Counted from the first letter of the stretch, positions 53,003 to 62,872 are shown. The stretch: DNA of 64,000 bases from CAWUKT01 sp963923035 (GCA_963923035.1 CAWUKT010000004.1:124001-188000); one strand, 5' to 3'. The notes: generated by a model not told the origin, from the sequence alone. Translations and numbers: made by a program.

Positions 53003-55110
53003 GCCGAAAGGCCTCCCTTCACATTTCAAGTGACTCTTCCAACATCTGGACCCGTCCCCTAATCCTGGGCGGACTCCTGGGACTATTGGCCTGCTTACTC
53101 TACGCCAATACCCTAAACCACGACTACGTACTGGATGACGAGATCGTCATCACCGACAACGCCTATACCCAGCAGGGAGCGGCAGGCCTTCCCGGCATTT
53201 TTTCTTCCGACCCCATCAATGTCTACTTCGAACAGGAAAAGAACCTGGTCCAGGGCGGGCGCTACCGGCCCCTTTCCATCGCCACCTTTGCCCTCGAAGT
53301 CGAACTCTTTGGCGAGAATCCATTCATCAGCCACCTCCTCAATGCACTCCTCTACGGCGGCAGCATTTGGATCCTGTTCATCCTCCTACTCCAAATGCGG
53401 CCTCCGCCCTCCAGCAGGCCTTTTTTCGCTTCCTCGGCATTCCTCATTGCCCTTCTGTTTGCCGTTCACCCCATTCACACCGAAGTTGTCGCCAATATCA
53501 AAGGACGGGACGAAATCCTCGCCCTCTTTTTTGGTTTGCTGACCTTCTCGCTGGCATTCCGGTACTACGACAAAGGGAGTATTCTGCATTTGCTCCTTCT
53601 CCCGGTCACCTTTTTTCTCGCCCTCCTCTCCAAAGAATCGGCCCTTCCCCTCCTCCTCCCCATTCCGCTGGCCTTCTGGTTCTTCCGGAAAATTGATTGG
53701 ACCAAGACTTTGTTGACAGCGGGAATCCTCTTGGGGACGACCATTGCCTACCTGATGATCCGGATCAGCCTGGTAGGGCCTCCCGGCGGCTCCGAGTCCT
53801 CCGAATTGATGAACAACCCCTTCGTGGGGATGAGCTTTGGGGAACGACTGGCCATCTGCTTCCACAGCCTGGCGCTGTACCTCCAAAAGCTGACCGTGCC
53901 CTATCCCCTCTCCTACGATTACTATCCCTGGGCCTTCGGGCCAACGGGTTGGGGCGACGCGGGCGCTTTGGTCGGCCTTGTGTTGCACATAGGATTGATT
54001 GGTTTGGGAGTCGTGGGGTTGTGGCGGAAAAAAGCCTTCGCCTTCGGAATCATATTCTACCTCGCCACCCTGTCCATCGTCTCCAATATTCCGTTCAGCG
54101 TGGGGACCCTGATGGCCGAGCGCCTCGTGTACATCCCGTCCCTGGGCTTCCTGATGGCCTTGGTATGGGGAATAGAAGCGTTGGTGCCAAAGGAAAAAGC
54201 AACCGTGCTGGGCTACGCCGGAATGGGAATCGCACTGGTATTTGCCGGGATGACTTTCCTCCGGAACCCCGTCTGGCAGGACAATTATACGCTGTTCACC
54301 ACGGACGTTTACCACGTCCCCCACTCCGCCAAGGCCCGCAACTCCGCCGGGGGGGCCTTGAACGACCACGCCAAAGAATTGCCCGCGGGGCCCGAACAAA
54401 CGCGGCTGTACCAGGAATCCGAGCGCCATTTGGTGGAAGCCGTCCGCATCCACCCGACCTATGCCCAGGCCTGGCTGCTGCTCGGAAATGCCCGCTACGG
54501 ATTGGGGCGCTCCAAGGATGCCCTCTCCGCCTTCGAGCAGGCCATTTCCCTCAAGCCCAATTTTGAAGATGCCGTCAACAATGCCGCCGTCGTCGCGGCC
54601 GACGCCAAATTGTACGGGCAATCAGCCGCCTACTATCGGTCCTTGCTCCGTTTCCGGCCGGGTGATCCGGAAGTCTGGTTCTCCCGCGGCCTCAACTTTG
54701 AACGGGCCGGCCAACCGGACTCGGCCATCTTCGCCTACCAAGGCGCCATCCGCATTGATGCACAGCACTGGCGGGCGATGGGCAATATGTCCCTCGTCCT
54801 GGGACGCATGAAAAATGACTTTGCCAACGCGACCCGTTACGGGGAGCAAGCGCTCGCCATCCACCAGGATGCCGAGTGGCTCTACGACAATACGGCGATT
54901 GCCTACGCCATGGGCGGCAATCCTGAACAGGCCGCCGCCACCTTCCAACGCGGCCTCCTGAAGTTCCCCAATTCCGCCAAGCTCAACCTGAACCTTGGCA
55001 TGACCTTCCTCAACCTGGGACGACGCGTTGAAGCCATCCCGGTCCTGCAAAAGGCCGCCAGTTTGGACCCGAACTTGCAAGCTCAGGTCCAGACGCTCCT
55101 CTCCCAATAA
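52999..55110 (+). CDS. TMTC-like polytopic membrane protein with C-terminal TPR repeats
   Basis: The 703-residue protein has about ten hydrophobic segments in residues ~20-425, then TPR repeats in ~465-700 (AQAWLLLGNARYGLGRSKDA, VWFSRGLNFERAGQPDSAIF and others). The first loop carries LNHDYVLDDEIVITDN and the second GRYRPLSIATFALEVELFG, hallmarks of TMTC/DUF1736 proteins. This is the GT-C fold, whose eukaryotic members O-mannosylate cadherins. The acidic D-D in the first loop fits a lipid-linked-sugar glycosyltransferase. Many Bacteroidota have relatives whose substrates are unknown. It overlaps the preceding lipoprotein gene by 4 bp, so a joint envelope role is likely. Confidence 0.85.
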   Translation: MSRKASLHISSDSSNIWTRPLILGGLLGLLACLLYANTLNHDYVLDDEIVITDNAYTQQGAAGLPGIFSSDPINVYFEQEKNLVQGGRYRPLSIATFALEVELFGENPFISHLLNALLYGGSIWILFILLLQMRPPPSSRPFFASSAFLIALLFAVHPIHTEVVANIKGRDEILALFFGLLTFSLAFRYYDKGSILHLLLLPVTFFLALLSKESALPLLLPIPLAFWFFRKIDWTKTLLTAGILLGTTIAYLMIRISLVGPPGGSESSELMNNPFVGMSFGERLAICFHSLALYLQKLTVPYPLSYDYYPWAFGPTGWGDAGALVGLVLHIGLIGLGVVGLWRKKAFAFGIIFYLATLSIVSNIPFSVGTLMAERLVYIPSLGFLMALVWGIEALVPKEKATVLGYAGMGIALVFAGMTFLRNPVWQDNYTLFTTDVYHVPHSAKARNSAGGALNDHAKELPAGPEQTRLYQESERHLVEAVRIHPTYAQAWLLLGNARYGLGRSKDALSAFEQAISLKPNFEDAVNNAAVVAADAKLYGQSAAYYRSLLRFRPGDPEVWFSRGLNFERAGQPDSAIFAYQGAIRIDAQHWRAMGNMSLVLGRMKNDFANATRYGEQALAIHQDAEWLYDNTAIAYAMGGNPEQAAATFQRGLLKFPNSAKLNLNLGMTFLNLGRRVEAIPVLQKAASLDPNLQAQVQTLLSQ

Positions 55111-55124
55111 ATTCATTTAACCCG

Positions 55125-57836
55125 TCAGAATCGGTCCTGCCAGTCCCTTCGTTTCGTGAGTTTGAGGTCACGCAGGGTGGAGGATTTGACGTTGATGGAG
55201 AAGTTGTAGCTGGTCCGTTGACCGAAAGGAATCCAGGTCATGCTCATCTCCCAGCAATGGAGATCGCGGTAGATGCTGACCGAGGTATAGGAAAAATCGT
55301 TTTGCTTGAAGTCGTACCCCGAAGTAAAGCCGACCTTCCATTTCGGAGTCAGGTTAAAATCCCCGTTGAAGTTCAGGGTCAGGGTGGTATCGCGGTTGAG
55401 ACCGTTGTTGGTAAACTGGAGGTTACCGATGAGGTTGATGGACCACGGAATGGCGAAATCGATGTAGGCATCGCGGTAATAGCGGATGTGGTCCCATTCC
55501 GCGTCGGTGAGGTTGTCCGGCTTTTCGCCGGGATTGTTCGAGGTGACCGATTGGCCGACGCGCCGCTTCGACTCAAAGCGGGTATTCAGGGCCAGGCGGA
55601 TGCTGCTCAAGCGCGCCAGCTTCCGGTCCGAATCCCAGAGGAAGGTATTGATCCGCGTCGCCGTGCTGTCCAGGACGTCATAGGGATCAAAGGTTCCATT
55701 CAACTGAATCCCAAACCGGTTGTTCAGGATATTCGTCCGGGCATTGAAGTTGATCAGGCTCAGGTTCAGGGAGTCGGCGGCGAAGTTATAGGAACCGCTG
55801 GCCCCCAACTGGTCGAGGATGTTCATCCGCTTCCACGGATCTTTCGCATCAATTTGCGTCGTATCTCCCTCTTCCACCTTCGGTTTGTACTTCAATTCGA
55901 AGATGTTGTTGATGTTGAAGGTCAGGGCCTGGGTCTCTCCGGCCGAGGGCCCACCAAAGATGCCGTTCTGGAACCGGGAATAGGTCTCCGTATTCCCAAG
56001 GGTATCGACCTGCACCGTCCGGAAATAGCCCCAGTCCGGCGTGGAGAAGTCCGGTTTGTAGGAGTAACCGATGCTGGGCGTAATCGTGTGCCGGACCGCG
56101 GCTTCCCGCGGATTCTTCCAGAACTTGAACAGCTTGTCAAACTGGAAAATCCCGTAGATCCGGGTCGAGGCATTCACATTTACGTTGAAATCACGGGCCG
56201 TCGCGAAGCCATAGACATCGTCCGTGATCAGGCTGTCATTCTCCCACCGCCGCTCGAGGGTCCGGATATACCAGTACTCCCGGTAATTGGCCTGGGGCGT
56301 GATGTTGATGTAGCGCGCGAGGTTCAGCTGGGTATTGATCGGAATGCTGTGCTGGATGCCATTGCGGAAATAGTCCTGGGCGGGCACCCGGGTGGTATCG
56401 AGCGTCGAAGTAGAATCGGATTCGATCAGGTTGACCAGCTCAATGTCTCCGGTCGGATTGAAGATGATGTCGTCGAAGAGGCTGTCGGGAGCCGTGATCG
56501 AGTTCCGCATGTTCATGGTATAGGTCATCCCGATCTTCTGGTACCACTTGTCTCCGGTGGAAGTCTTGGTCTTGAAGGGGAACCACCGCGTGCGGTTGAC
56601 GGTGACGTTGGGCGCGCCGAGGGTAATGGTCTCGGTGGCCGTATTCTGGTTCAGGTCGAGGTTCGCGTTGAAGCGCCAGGAGGAGTTCGCGATGGACTGG
56701 TTGTAGTTGATCGCGGATTTGAAGTTGGAGGAAAGGAAATTCTGCTCGTTGTAAGAGAAGTTGTTGTTGAACGAACTGGTACCGGCGTTGACATTGGCCG
56801 TGAAACTGGCCTGCGGGTTGATTTTTTGGTTGTGGCTCCACTGGACCCAGAAGTCGGTATTGTCCCGGAAACTGGGATCGCCCTTCTCGCCAAACTTCTG
56901 GTAACCGTACTGGGCAGTAAAGTTCCCGTCGTAACGGTAGCGCTTGTTGTACTGGGTTCCGGCCTCGATTCGCCAGCCGCCCTTGGTAAAGATGTCGCCC
57001 TGCACCCGGAAGTCAAACTGATCGCTGATCGCAAAATAGTAGCCCAGGTCCCGCAAGAAGAAGCCCCGGTCAGGCGCCTCACCGTAGGTCGGCATCAGGA
57101 TACCAGATTTTTTTCCGGTTTGGTTGGGGAAAAAGCCGAAGGGAATGATGATGGGCAAAGGAAAATCCTCCAGGACCAGCATCAACGGCCCGGTGATGAT
57201 CTTGTCCCGCGGGATCACCTTCAACTTTTTCGACTTGATATAGTAGTGGGGATGTTCGTGGTCGCAGGTCGTGAATTTCCCATCCTCGATATAATAGGTT
57301 TCCCCGTCCATCTTCTTCACCCGATCGGCGAGGATATAATTTTCATCCTGTTTTGTCCGCGCCCCGAATACCAGTCCTTTTTGGGTCTTGATATTGTACG
57401 TCATCGAGTCGGCCTTGTAGGTCTGATCGTTCTCGGTGAACTCGGGGCGTCCACTCATTTGGCCAGTACTGTCCTCTTTTCCCTTCGCTGTTACCAGATT
57501 CGTTTCCCAATTCAGAGAAACTGTATCCGCGGCGAGGCTCATATCTTCATAATTTACCTTCCCGGCCTGGATCAACTTGAGGTTTTTACTGCCCAGATCA
57601 AGAATCATATAGTTCTCAGATTGGTAGTCAATCTTCGTTTTCAGGTCGCTTTCCCGCTTCATTTTCTCCAAATCGATGGTCACAGTGGTGTCCGGCCCAC
57701 CCTTCAGGGAATCTTTGGCAACGTTTTTGAGAGAGTCGGGAGAAACAATGCCTTGCCCGTCTACGTAATTCCAGGTAGCGGAAACGCAGAGCAGAAGGAA
57801 AATTTGTACCAATGACAAGACAGAAAAGAAACGCAT
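55125..57836 (-). CDS. lptD: LptD-like outer-membrane LPS assembly protein
   Basis: The 903-residue precursor has a signal peptide at the start (MRFFSVLSLVQIFLLLCVSA). Residues ~65-215 form an LptA/OstA-like beta-jellyroll (AADTVSLNWETNLVTAKGKE, YKADSMTYNIKTQKGLVFGA, and YYIEDGKFTTCDHEHPHYYI with the expected TTC). Next comes PLPIIIPFGFFPNQTGKKSG and GILMPTYGEAPDRGFFLRDL, the LptD signature region. The rest is a large outer-membrane beta-barrel ending RDWQDRF with a terminal aromatic residue. LptD with LptE inserts LPS into the outer leaflet. It diverges from the amidase gene (76-bp gap). Confidence 0.9.
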   Translation of the reverse strand: MRFFSVLSLVQIFLLLCVSATWNYVDGQGIVSPDSLKNVAKDSLKGGPDTTVTIDLEKMKRESDLKTKIDYQSENYMILDLGSKNLKLIQAGKVNYEDMSLAADTVSLNWETNLVTAKGKEDSTGQMSGRPEFTENDQTYKADSMTYNIKTQKGLVFGARTKQDENYILADRVKKMDGETYYIEDGKFTTCDHEHPHYYIKSKKLKVIPRDKIITGPLMLVLEDFPLPIIIPFGFFPNQTGKKSGILMPTYGEAPDRGFFLRDLGYYFAISDQFDFRVQGDIFTKGGWRIEAGTQYNKRYRYDGNFTAQYGYQKFGEKGDPSFRDNTDFWVQWSHNQKINPQASFTANVNAGTSSFNNNFSYNEQNFLSSNFKSAINYNQSIANSSWRFNANLDLNQNTATETITLGAPNVTVNRTRWFPFKTKTSTGDKWYQKIGMTYTMNMRNSITAPDSLFDDIIFNPTGDIELVNLIESDSTSTLDTTRVPAQDYFRNGIQHSIPINTQLNLARYINITPQANYREYWYIRTLERRWENDSLITDDVYGFATARDFNVNVNASTRIYGIFQFDKLFKFWKNPREAAVRHTITPSIGYSYKPDFSTPDWGYFRTVQVDTLGNTETYSRFQNGIFGGPSAGETQALTFNINNIFELKYKPKVEEGDTTQIDAKDPWKRMNILDQLGASGSYNFAADSLNLSLINFNARTNILNNRFGIQLNGTFDPYDVLDSTATRINTFLWDSDRKLARLSSIRLALNTRFESKRRVGQSVTSNNPGEKPDNLTDAEWDHIRYYRDAYIDFAIPWSINLIGNLQFTNNGLNRDTTLTLNFNGDFNLTPKWKVGFTSGYDFKQNDFSYTSVSIYRDLHCWEMSMTWIPFGQRTSYNFSINVKSSTLRDLKLTKRRDWQDRF

Positions 57837-57885
57837 CTGGTATAGTGGCGATTGAAAGTTCAGGGCATTCTTTCGAATTTTGTGC

Positions 57886-57893
57886 CAAAGTTA
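57886..57893 (-). promoter_or_regulatory. -7 box (TAACTTTG) of the lptD-like gene
   Basis: On the minus strand TAACTTTG lies 49 bp before ATG 57836, identical to the boxes of yidC and pyrG. It sits inside the short divergent region shared with the amidase gene. Confidence 0.6.
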
Positions 57894-57912
57894 TAATTAT
57901 TCCGAAAAATTG

Positions 57913-58701
57913 ATGGAAAAGTTAAACACCTTCCACCTGGCATTTCTGGTAGTCGCCATGTTTATCGGCGCCTCTTTCCACGAACCGCTTCGTGATTTCA
58001 ACGATGGAACGATCCAGCGGATCGTCATCGATGCGGGCCACGGGGGCAAGGACCCGGGCGCCCTCGGAGCCTCCAGCAAGGAAAAGACGGTCACCCTGGG
58101 AATCGCCAAGGAACTCAAGCGCGTCCTCAATGAGAATGCCCCCGAAATCGAGGTGGTCATGACGCGCGACGACGATACCTTCGTCGAGCTCCACAAGCGG
58201 GCCGAGCACGTCAAGGAACACAACGCCGACTTTTTCATTTCCATCCACTGCAACTCCAGCCGAAACAAAACGGCCTACGGAACTGAGACCTATGTTCTAG
58301 GCTCCCACCGCGCCGAAGAAAACATGGAAGTCGTGATGCGGGAAAACAGTGTCATCCTCGAGGAAGACGACCACGAACACATCTACGATGGCTTTGATCC
58401 CAATTCCGATGCCTCCTATATCTTCTTCAATTACCTCGCCGACGTTCACCTCGAGCAAAGCGACAAAATGGCCCGCCTCGTCCAGGAACAATTCACCGAG
58501 CGGGTCGGTCGCCGCAACCGGGGCGTGAAGCAAGCCGGGTACATTGTACTGTGGAAAGCCAGCAAGCCCTCGATCCTGATCGAGACCGGTTTCATTTCCA
58601 ACAAAGAAGAAGAAAAATTCCTGACCAGCGAGCAGGGCCAGGTCTACCTCGCCTCCGCCATCTACCGGTCCATCAAGGAATTCAATGCTGAAGCCCAGTA
58701 A
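57913..58701 (+). CDS. N-acetylmuramoyl-L-alanine amidase (Amidase_3)
   Basis: ATG 57913 (MEKLNTFHLAFLVVAMFIGA) gives 262 residues with an N-terminal hydrophobic signal or anchor. The Amidase_3 domain covers ~34-260. Its zinc ligands and catalytic residues are visible: H43 in IDAGHGGKDPGA, E57, H112 in FISIHCNSS, and E224 in ILIETGFISNKEEE. It cleaves the bond between N-acetylmuramic acid and L-alanine of peptidoglycan in the periplasm. A ~50-residue insert (about 130-180) precedes YIFFNYLADVHLEQS, a feature of Bacteroidota members. The start at 57880 would destroy the signal. Confidence 0.95.
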   Translation: MEKLNTFHLAFLVVAMFIGASFHEPLRDFNDGTIQRIVIDAGHGGKDPGALGASSKEKTVTLGIAKELKRVLNENAPEIEVVMTRDDDTFVELHKRAEHVKEHNADFFISIHCNSSRNKTAYGTETYVLGSHRAEENMEVVMRENSVILEEDDHEHIYDGFDPNSDASYIFFNYLADVHLEQSDKMARLVQEQFTERVGRRNRGVKQAGYIVLWKASKPSILIETGFISNKEEEKFLTSEQGQVYLASAIYRSIKEFNAEAQ

Positions 58702-58784
58702 GCTCCAGAAAAAAACCACCGGTTCAAATTGATAAAATTGGTATATTGAATCCGAAAAGATCATCACCAGAACCGTCTAGAACC

Positions 58785-59756
58785 ATGAGAGAACAAGTTC
58801 CCGTCCAAACAATGGCCGCCCCTGAAAGCCAAGGCGTTTCCACCGAAGGCCAGGTCATGTCTCCTCCTACCTTTCAGCTCAAGGCCAGCTCCCTAATGGA
58901 CCTCGTATCACCGGTCCAAATGCTCGCCATGAATGGCCCGATTGTCCAGCGGACCAGCCTCAACGACTTCAACAACCAAGACGCGAACAACGATCCTTCG
59001 CACCTGACCGATGCCCAGATTCAGGGCACCGATGAATATACCACGCTGAGTCAGACCTATTACCTGATTCCCACCACCGATCCTTCCCAACTTTATACAC
59101 CCGCCGAGATCACCATGGCTTGCCGCCTGATGGTTCGCGCCATGCGGGAAGGCCAGACCGTCGACCCCATCGCCGATGCCCGCACCTACCTCGACCGGGC
59201 GCGGATGCAACTGAATACCTCAGAGCAGGCCGAAGCCTCCGAAAACAATTTTGCCTGGGGGAACCAGGGCCAGGGTATGCAACTCACCGAATTCGGTCGC
59301 TGGCTGCTCGGCGGCGGACCGGAACCGGATGCCGCCACCGGCAACATGAACTGTTGGGAATTCGTGATGTTCTCAGCGTACCAGCAAGGATTTGTCTCCA
59401 AGGCGGCCCTGACGACGCTGTACACCGATTTCAATACCAATATGACCAATAGCGGCGGGGATGTGCCCGGCACATTTGCCACGATGGAAAGGGCCATTCA
59501 GGGGAGTACCCCTCAGCCGTATGTCTCGGGAGATCCCGACTCCGCCCGTCCTTTGACGGGGGACATCGTCATTTTCGGAGGCGGCATGTACCAGCACGTA
59601 GCCATTGCTACCGGCAATATGGTCACCCAAGGTCGTAACCAACACGTTGAAATCATGAGCCTGTGGACCCAAAACCGGGGACGCGTGGTCCGGACGACCA
59701 TTGAAGCGCTGAACCCTGGTGGAAACGCCATTCGCTTCTTCAGCCCCGCATGGTAA
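58785..59756 (+). CDS. NlpC/P60-like cysteine peptidase with injection-system-like N-terminus
   Basis: ATG 58785 gives 323 residues without a signal peptide. The C-terminal ~170 residues look like an NlpC/P60-type fold: GNMNCWEFVMFSAYQQG with nucleophile C190, then LTGDIVIFGGGMYQHVAIAT with H271. The first ~60 residues are low-complexity and contain PTFQLKASS and GPIVQRT, motifs that I associate with N-termini of proteins encoded near extracellular contractile injection systems (eCIS) in Bacteroidota. It could thus be an eCIS-type cargo acting on peptidoglycan or amide bonds. No eCIS structural genes lie in this window. It overlaps the next gene by 7 bp. Confidence 0.6.
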   Translation: MREQVPVQTMAAPESQGVSTEGQVMSPPTFQLKASSLMDLVSPVQMLAMNGPIVQRTSLNDFNNQDANNDPSHLTDAQIQGTDEYTTLSQTYYLIPTTDPSQLYTPAEITMACRLMVRAMREGQTVDPIADARTYLDRARMQLNTSEQAEASENNFAWGNQGQGMQLTEFGRWLLGGGPEPDAATGNMNCWEFVMFSAYQQGFVSKAALTTLYTDFNTNMTNSGGDVPGTFATMERAIQGSTPQPYVSGDPDSARPLTGDIVIFGGGMYQHVAIATGNMVTQGRNQHVEIMSLWTQNRGRVVRTTIEALNPGGNAIRFFSPAW

Positions 59757-60994
59757 GCCCCCGGCACATCATCCTTTTTTTATTCGTTTTTGTCTTCATG
59801 AGGCCCCATTCTCCGCACGCCCAAACTACCATTGGAATGCAGACCCCGACAAAAATCACGGTTGTCACCCAGGTTTCCGGTACGGCATTTCGTCCCCATA
59901 TCCAGTTGGACCAGTTTTCCTGGGACACGGGTACTCCCAAGCGGGCCTTGCCCCTCGGGTATATCTCCGGTCGAGGTTCACGCGGACGCATGGGACTGCT
60001 AGATCCGCTGACCAATAAATTGACTTTTTACGGCTCGTCAAATCAGGGCTCCACAACCTTGACCCTACAAATGCCGCCCAATTCTCCCCAAGCCATCCAT
60101 TTTTGCCTGTTGGACCAACATATTTTGGTGCTGGTAGGGAAAGAAGCAGAGGAGAAAATCATGGTATTCGATGGCAAAGGGAAATGGGTACAGGAGTTCA
60201 ATTCAGCGGCGTGGGACCTTGGGACAGGGTACCAATTGATTGGGCGGAGAGACCATGCCTTTTTCTTGGCGGATAAATATCCCCTCAAAATCGCCCGAAT
60301 TCAGCCGGATTCGGAACAACCCGTCAGCTTTGAATCCTGGAGTCATGAGGACCATCAATGCCGACCGAATGGCCGGGGCGCTCTGATCCATGTGACCTAC
60401 GATCCCGAAACCAAAACCAGGAACCTGGTGGCACTGGATCCTGCCGACGGAAACACGGCGGAAACCCAACTGGCAGTGGACCTGCGGATGCTCGTCCTCG
60501 GACTGCTCGGCGGCGATGCCCACGGAAATACCTTCCATTACGGCAGCCTCCCCGATGGCAATAAGGGCCTTTACCGCTTAGACGCGGCCGGATCTCCCGA
60601 AATCGGATTTGCATTTGACCATGCTGCTCTCCGCATCGACCAGCAGGAAATCGTTTTTTCCGGCCGGGGCGACCACCTGGAACTCCATTGGTTTCAATTG
60701 AGTGACATGGCCCACCGCCAGGTCATCACGGAATTGGCACCCGAAACGGGTGAATTGGTAGGGTTGAACCGGTCGGGAAATGCCTTGGTGATCGAAAAAA
60801 ATGAAATGGGCCTGCCGGGCCGACTGTTGGAAATCACCCCGGAAGGCTCCACGACAGAATTGCCCCTTTCCTCGCCCCAGATGGTCTATCGGAATCAGGA
60901 AATCCGCCATTGGATGGTGGATGCAGACGGCAAAGTCCTGGTTCCCATCCTCCACGAATACGGAGTTTCGGTGGTAGCCATGGAATTTGAATAA
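59750..60994 (+). CDS. Secreted beta-propeller-like protein of unknown function
   Basis: The 414-residue precursor has a signal peptide (HIILFLFVFVFMRPHSPHAQ) and starts within the stop region of the peptidase gene, so the two are co-translated. Repeating short units with a strand, turn and aspartate (MVFDGKGKWVQEF, NLVALDPADGNTAE, GLYRLDAAGSPEIGF, LLEITPEGSTTEL) suggest a six- or seven-bladed propeller. No catalytic motif is visible. It may guard or bind the product of its partner in the periplasm; this is inference from overlap. Confidence 0.7.
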   Translation: MVSPRHIILFLFVFVFMRPHSPHAQTTIGMQTPTKITVVTQVSGTAFRPHIQLDQFSWDTGTPKRALPLGYISGRGSRGRMGLLDPLTNKLTFYGSSNQGSTTLTLQMPPNSPQAIHFCLLDQHILVLVGKEAEEKIMVFDGKGKWVQEFNSAAWDLGTGYQLIGRRDHAFFLADKYPLKIARIQPDSEQPVSFESWSHEDHQCRPNGRGALIHVTYDPETKTRNLVALDPADGNTAETQLAVDLRMLVLGLLGGDAHGNTFHYGSLPDGNKGLYRLDAAGSPEIGFAFDHAALRIDQQEIVFSGRGDHLELHWFQLSDMAHRQVITELAPETGELVGLNRSGNALVIEKNEMGLPGRLLEITPEGSTTELPLSSPQMVYRNQEIRHWMVDADGKVLVPILHEYGVSVVAMEFE

Positions 60995-61045
60995 CGTTTT
61001 TGGCTTCCTGAATCGGACCAGGCTGCCTTCGCCCGGTTCCCTACC

Positions 61046-62848
61046 TCACATCTCAATCCCCATATTCGACATCAGGGCCACCGCATTCATGCTCTTGCAC
61101 ACTCCATCGGTCAGGGCGTAGTCAAAGTTCAATTCGCCGGTGGGCGTCACCTCACAATTGAAGCTGTAATTTTTGAGGTGGCCGGTGAGTTCCTCTTCGA
61201 GGGCGACCAGTTCCAGGTCGTGGGTCGACACGAGTCCCGACGCTCCACTGCGGTGGAGCTGACGGATCAATGCCCGCGCGCCCGCGTGGCGGTCCTTAGA
61301 ATTGGTTCCTTTCAGAATCTCATCCAACAGGAACAGAACCGGTAATTTTCCCCCTTTCACTTCCTCCAAAACCATCCGAAGCCGCTTCAACTCGGCAAAA
61401 AACGATGAAGTATTTTCCTCAAGCGAATCAATCGTCCGCATGCTCGTGGCCACCTGCATGGGACTGACCACCAGGCGATCGGCACAGACCACCGCCCCCG
61501 TCAAGGCCAGCACTACATTGATCCCCACTGTCCGGAGATAGGTACTTTTGCCCGACATATTCGACCCTGTGATCAGCCAAACCTTGCCTTTGCCTTCAAT
61601 GTGGATCGGATTGCTCACCCGCACATCGGCCGACAACAACGGGTGCCCGACGACCTCGCCTTCCAGATGGAAGTCCTCCGCACTGATTTCGGCTTCCTTC
61701 CAATCGGGAAACGCATACCGCGCCGCCGCCAAACTCGCGAGGGCCTCCATTTCCCCAATCACCTCAAACCACGCCGTCATTTGCCCTTTGTGCTTCGATT
61801 TCCAACGTTCTAGGGCCGTCATGTGAAAAATATCCCAGAAGAAGGCGTAGTTCATCATGAAATAGGGCAAGCCGTTCAGGCGCAGCTTCAGCCGTTCCAG
61901 GATCAGGGCCAGGTCCGCAATTTCCTGGTAAGCTGCCTTTCCTTCCGTCGCCAGCCGGGCTTGACGGGCCTTGATGCCGGGATGGGCCGCTTCCAGGGTT
62001 TCGATTTGTTGGAGGAGGCGGGAAAATGAGCGGAGAAAGGGTGCTTTGCGTTCCACTTGTTCGAAGATGGCGTCCCCGTGCTTCATATAACTGCGGATCA
62101 CCGCCGCGTTCAACAACAAGGACCCGAGTGCAAACCAAAGGCTGATGATCTCCATGAAGCCCAAGATCGTGGTCGCGAAGAGGACCGGGGCGAGGAGGTA
62201 GGGAATGAAGCGGTAAAGGGGCTTGGACAGGAAAAAGGGAGGCTCCTGGAGCCAGGCCTCGGTGGTCTCCACGCTGTCGCCCGGATCGCGTCCCAGGATG
62301 CCGGTGGCCTGAAAATCCTGCCGCCAGTCGATCTTTTCCGCCAGTTCCCTGGCGATCTCCTGCCGCTCCCGAATGGTCGCGGGCTCCGCCGGATGGTTCA
62401 TCCATCCGCTCAGGGTGCGACGGCCGTAGGTCGTCGTCGTCCGGCTGAGCAATTGCCACAGGGAGTGGCTCCCGTACAGGTCCAAGTCGCCGGCGTAGAG
62501 GTGCTGGGCCGAGGCGAGATCCTCTCCCGGATCGAAGCCGTCGAGGCGGTTCTCCAGGCGGTCAATCTCCTGGTGGTTGAAGTCCCGCTTCGATTCCAAA
62601 TAGCGCTTGGCCTCGGAAATCCGCTCGTTCCATTTTACCAACCCGATAAAGGCCGCCAAACCCGCCAAAAAGATGACCATCCACAGCCAATCGTTCTGCC
62701 AGAAGGACCAAATCCCAAATCCCAGCATGAGGCCAAATACCAACAGCCTGATCCAGGCCACCTGGTCGAGCTTTCCGTTGACAACTTTGATTTCCTGTTC
62801 GAATTGGGCGATGCGGGCCTCAAATTGGCCGCGGGTATCGGTTTGCAT
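61046..62848 (-). CDS. MutS-family ATPase with N-terminal membrane segments
   Basis: The 600-residue protein has two pairs of hydrophobic helices (~30-70, WIRLLVFGLMLGFGIWSF ... MVIFLAGLAAFIGLVKW; and ~214-250) in the region before and within the MutS-like lever. The C-terminus is a MutS ATPase: Walker A TGSNMSGKSTYLRTVG (427-442), Walker B VLFLLDEIL (~504-512), and STHD (~541-544). It lacks the mismatch-binding domain I with F-x-E. Related membrane-linked MutS homologues occur in Bacteroidota with unknown function, so a role in standard mismatch repair is doubtful. A TATCTTCG box lies 4 bp before the start. The gene lies 24 bp downstream of an HNH gene on the same strand. Confidence 0.9.
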   Translation of the reverse strand: MQTDTRGQFEARIAQFEQEIKVVNGKLDQVAWIRLLVFGLMLGFGIWSFWQNDWLWMVIFLAGLAAFIGLVKWNERISEAKRYLESKRDFNHQEIDRLENRLDGFDPGEDLASAQHLYAGDLDLYGSHSLWQLLSRTTTTYGRRTLSGWMNHPAEPATIRERQEIARELAEKIDWRQDFQATGILGRDPGDSVETTEAWLQEPPFFLSKPLYRFIPYLLAPVLFATTILGFMEIISLWFALGSLLLNAAVIRSYMKHGDAIFEQVERKAPFLRSFSRLLQQIETLEAAHPGIKARQARLATEGKAAYQEIADLALILERLKLRLNGLPYFMMNYAFFWDIFHMTALERWKSKHKGQMTAWFEVIGEMEALASLAAARYAFPDWKEAEISAEDFHLEGEVVGHPLLSADVRVSNPIHIEGKGKVWLITGSNMSGKSTYLRTVGINVVLALTGAVVCADRLVVSPMQVATSMRTIDSLEENTSSFFAELKRLRMVLEEVKGGKLPVLFLLDEILKGTNSKDRHAGARALIRQLHRSGASGLVSTHDLELVALEEELTGHLKNYSFNCEVTPTGELNFDYALTDGVCKSMNAVALMSNMGIEM

Positions 62849-62852
62849 GCTG

Positions 62853-62860
62853 CGAAGATA
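62853..62860 (-). promoter_or_regulatory. TATCTTCG box 4 nt before the MutS-like start
   Basis: On the minus strand TATCTTCG ends four bases before ATG 62848. The geometry matches those at 40730-40737 and 43721-43728. If active it would give a leaderless mRNA; otherwise this gene may be read from the HNH gene upstream. Confidence 0.3.
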
Positions 62861-62872
62861 CCGGAAATTTTG

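Noticed and set aside
55218..57815. An 865-codon open frame antisense to the lptD-like gene
   Set aside because: The opposite strand encodes a clear LptD protein with signal peptide and domain motifs. The antisense translation has no recognisable domain and is rich in R, V and G, as expected for a codon-bias shadow.
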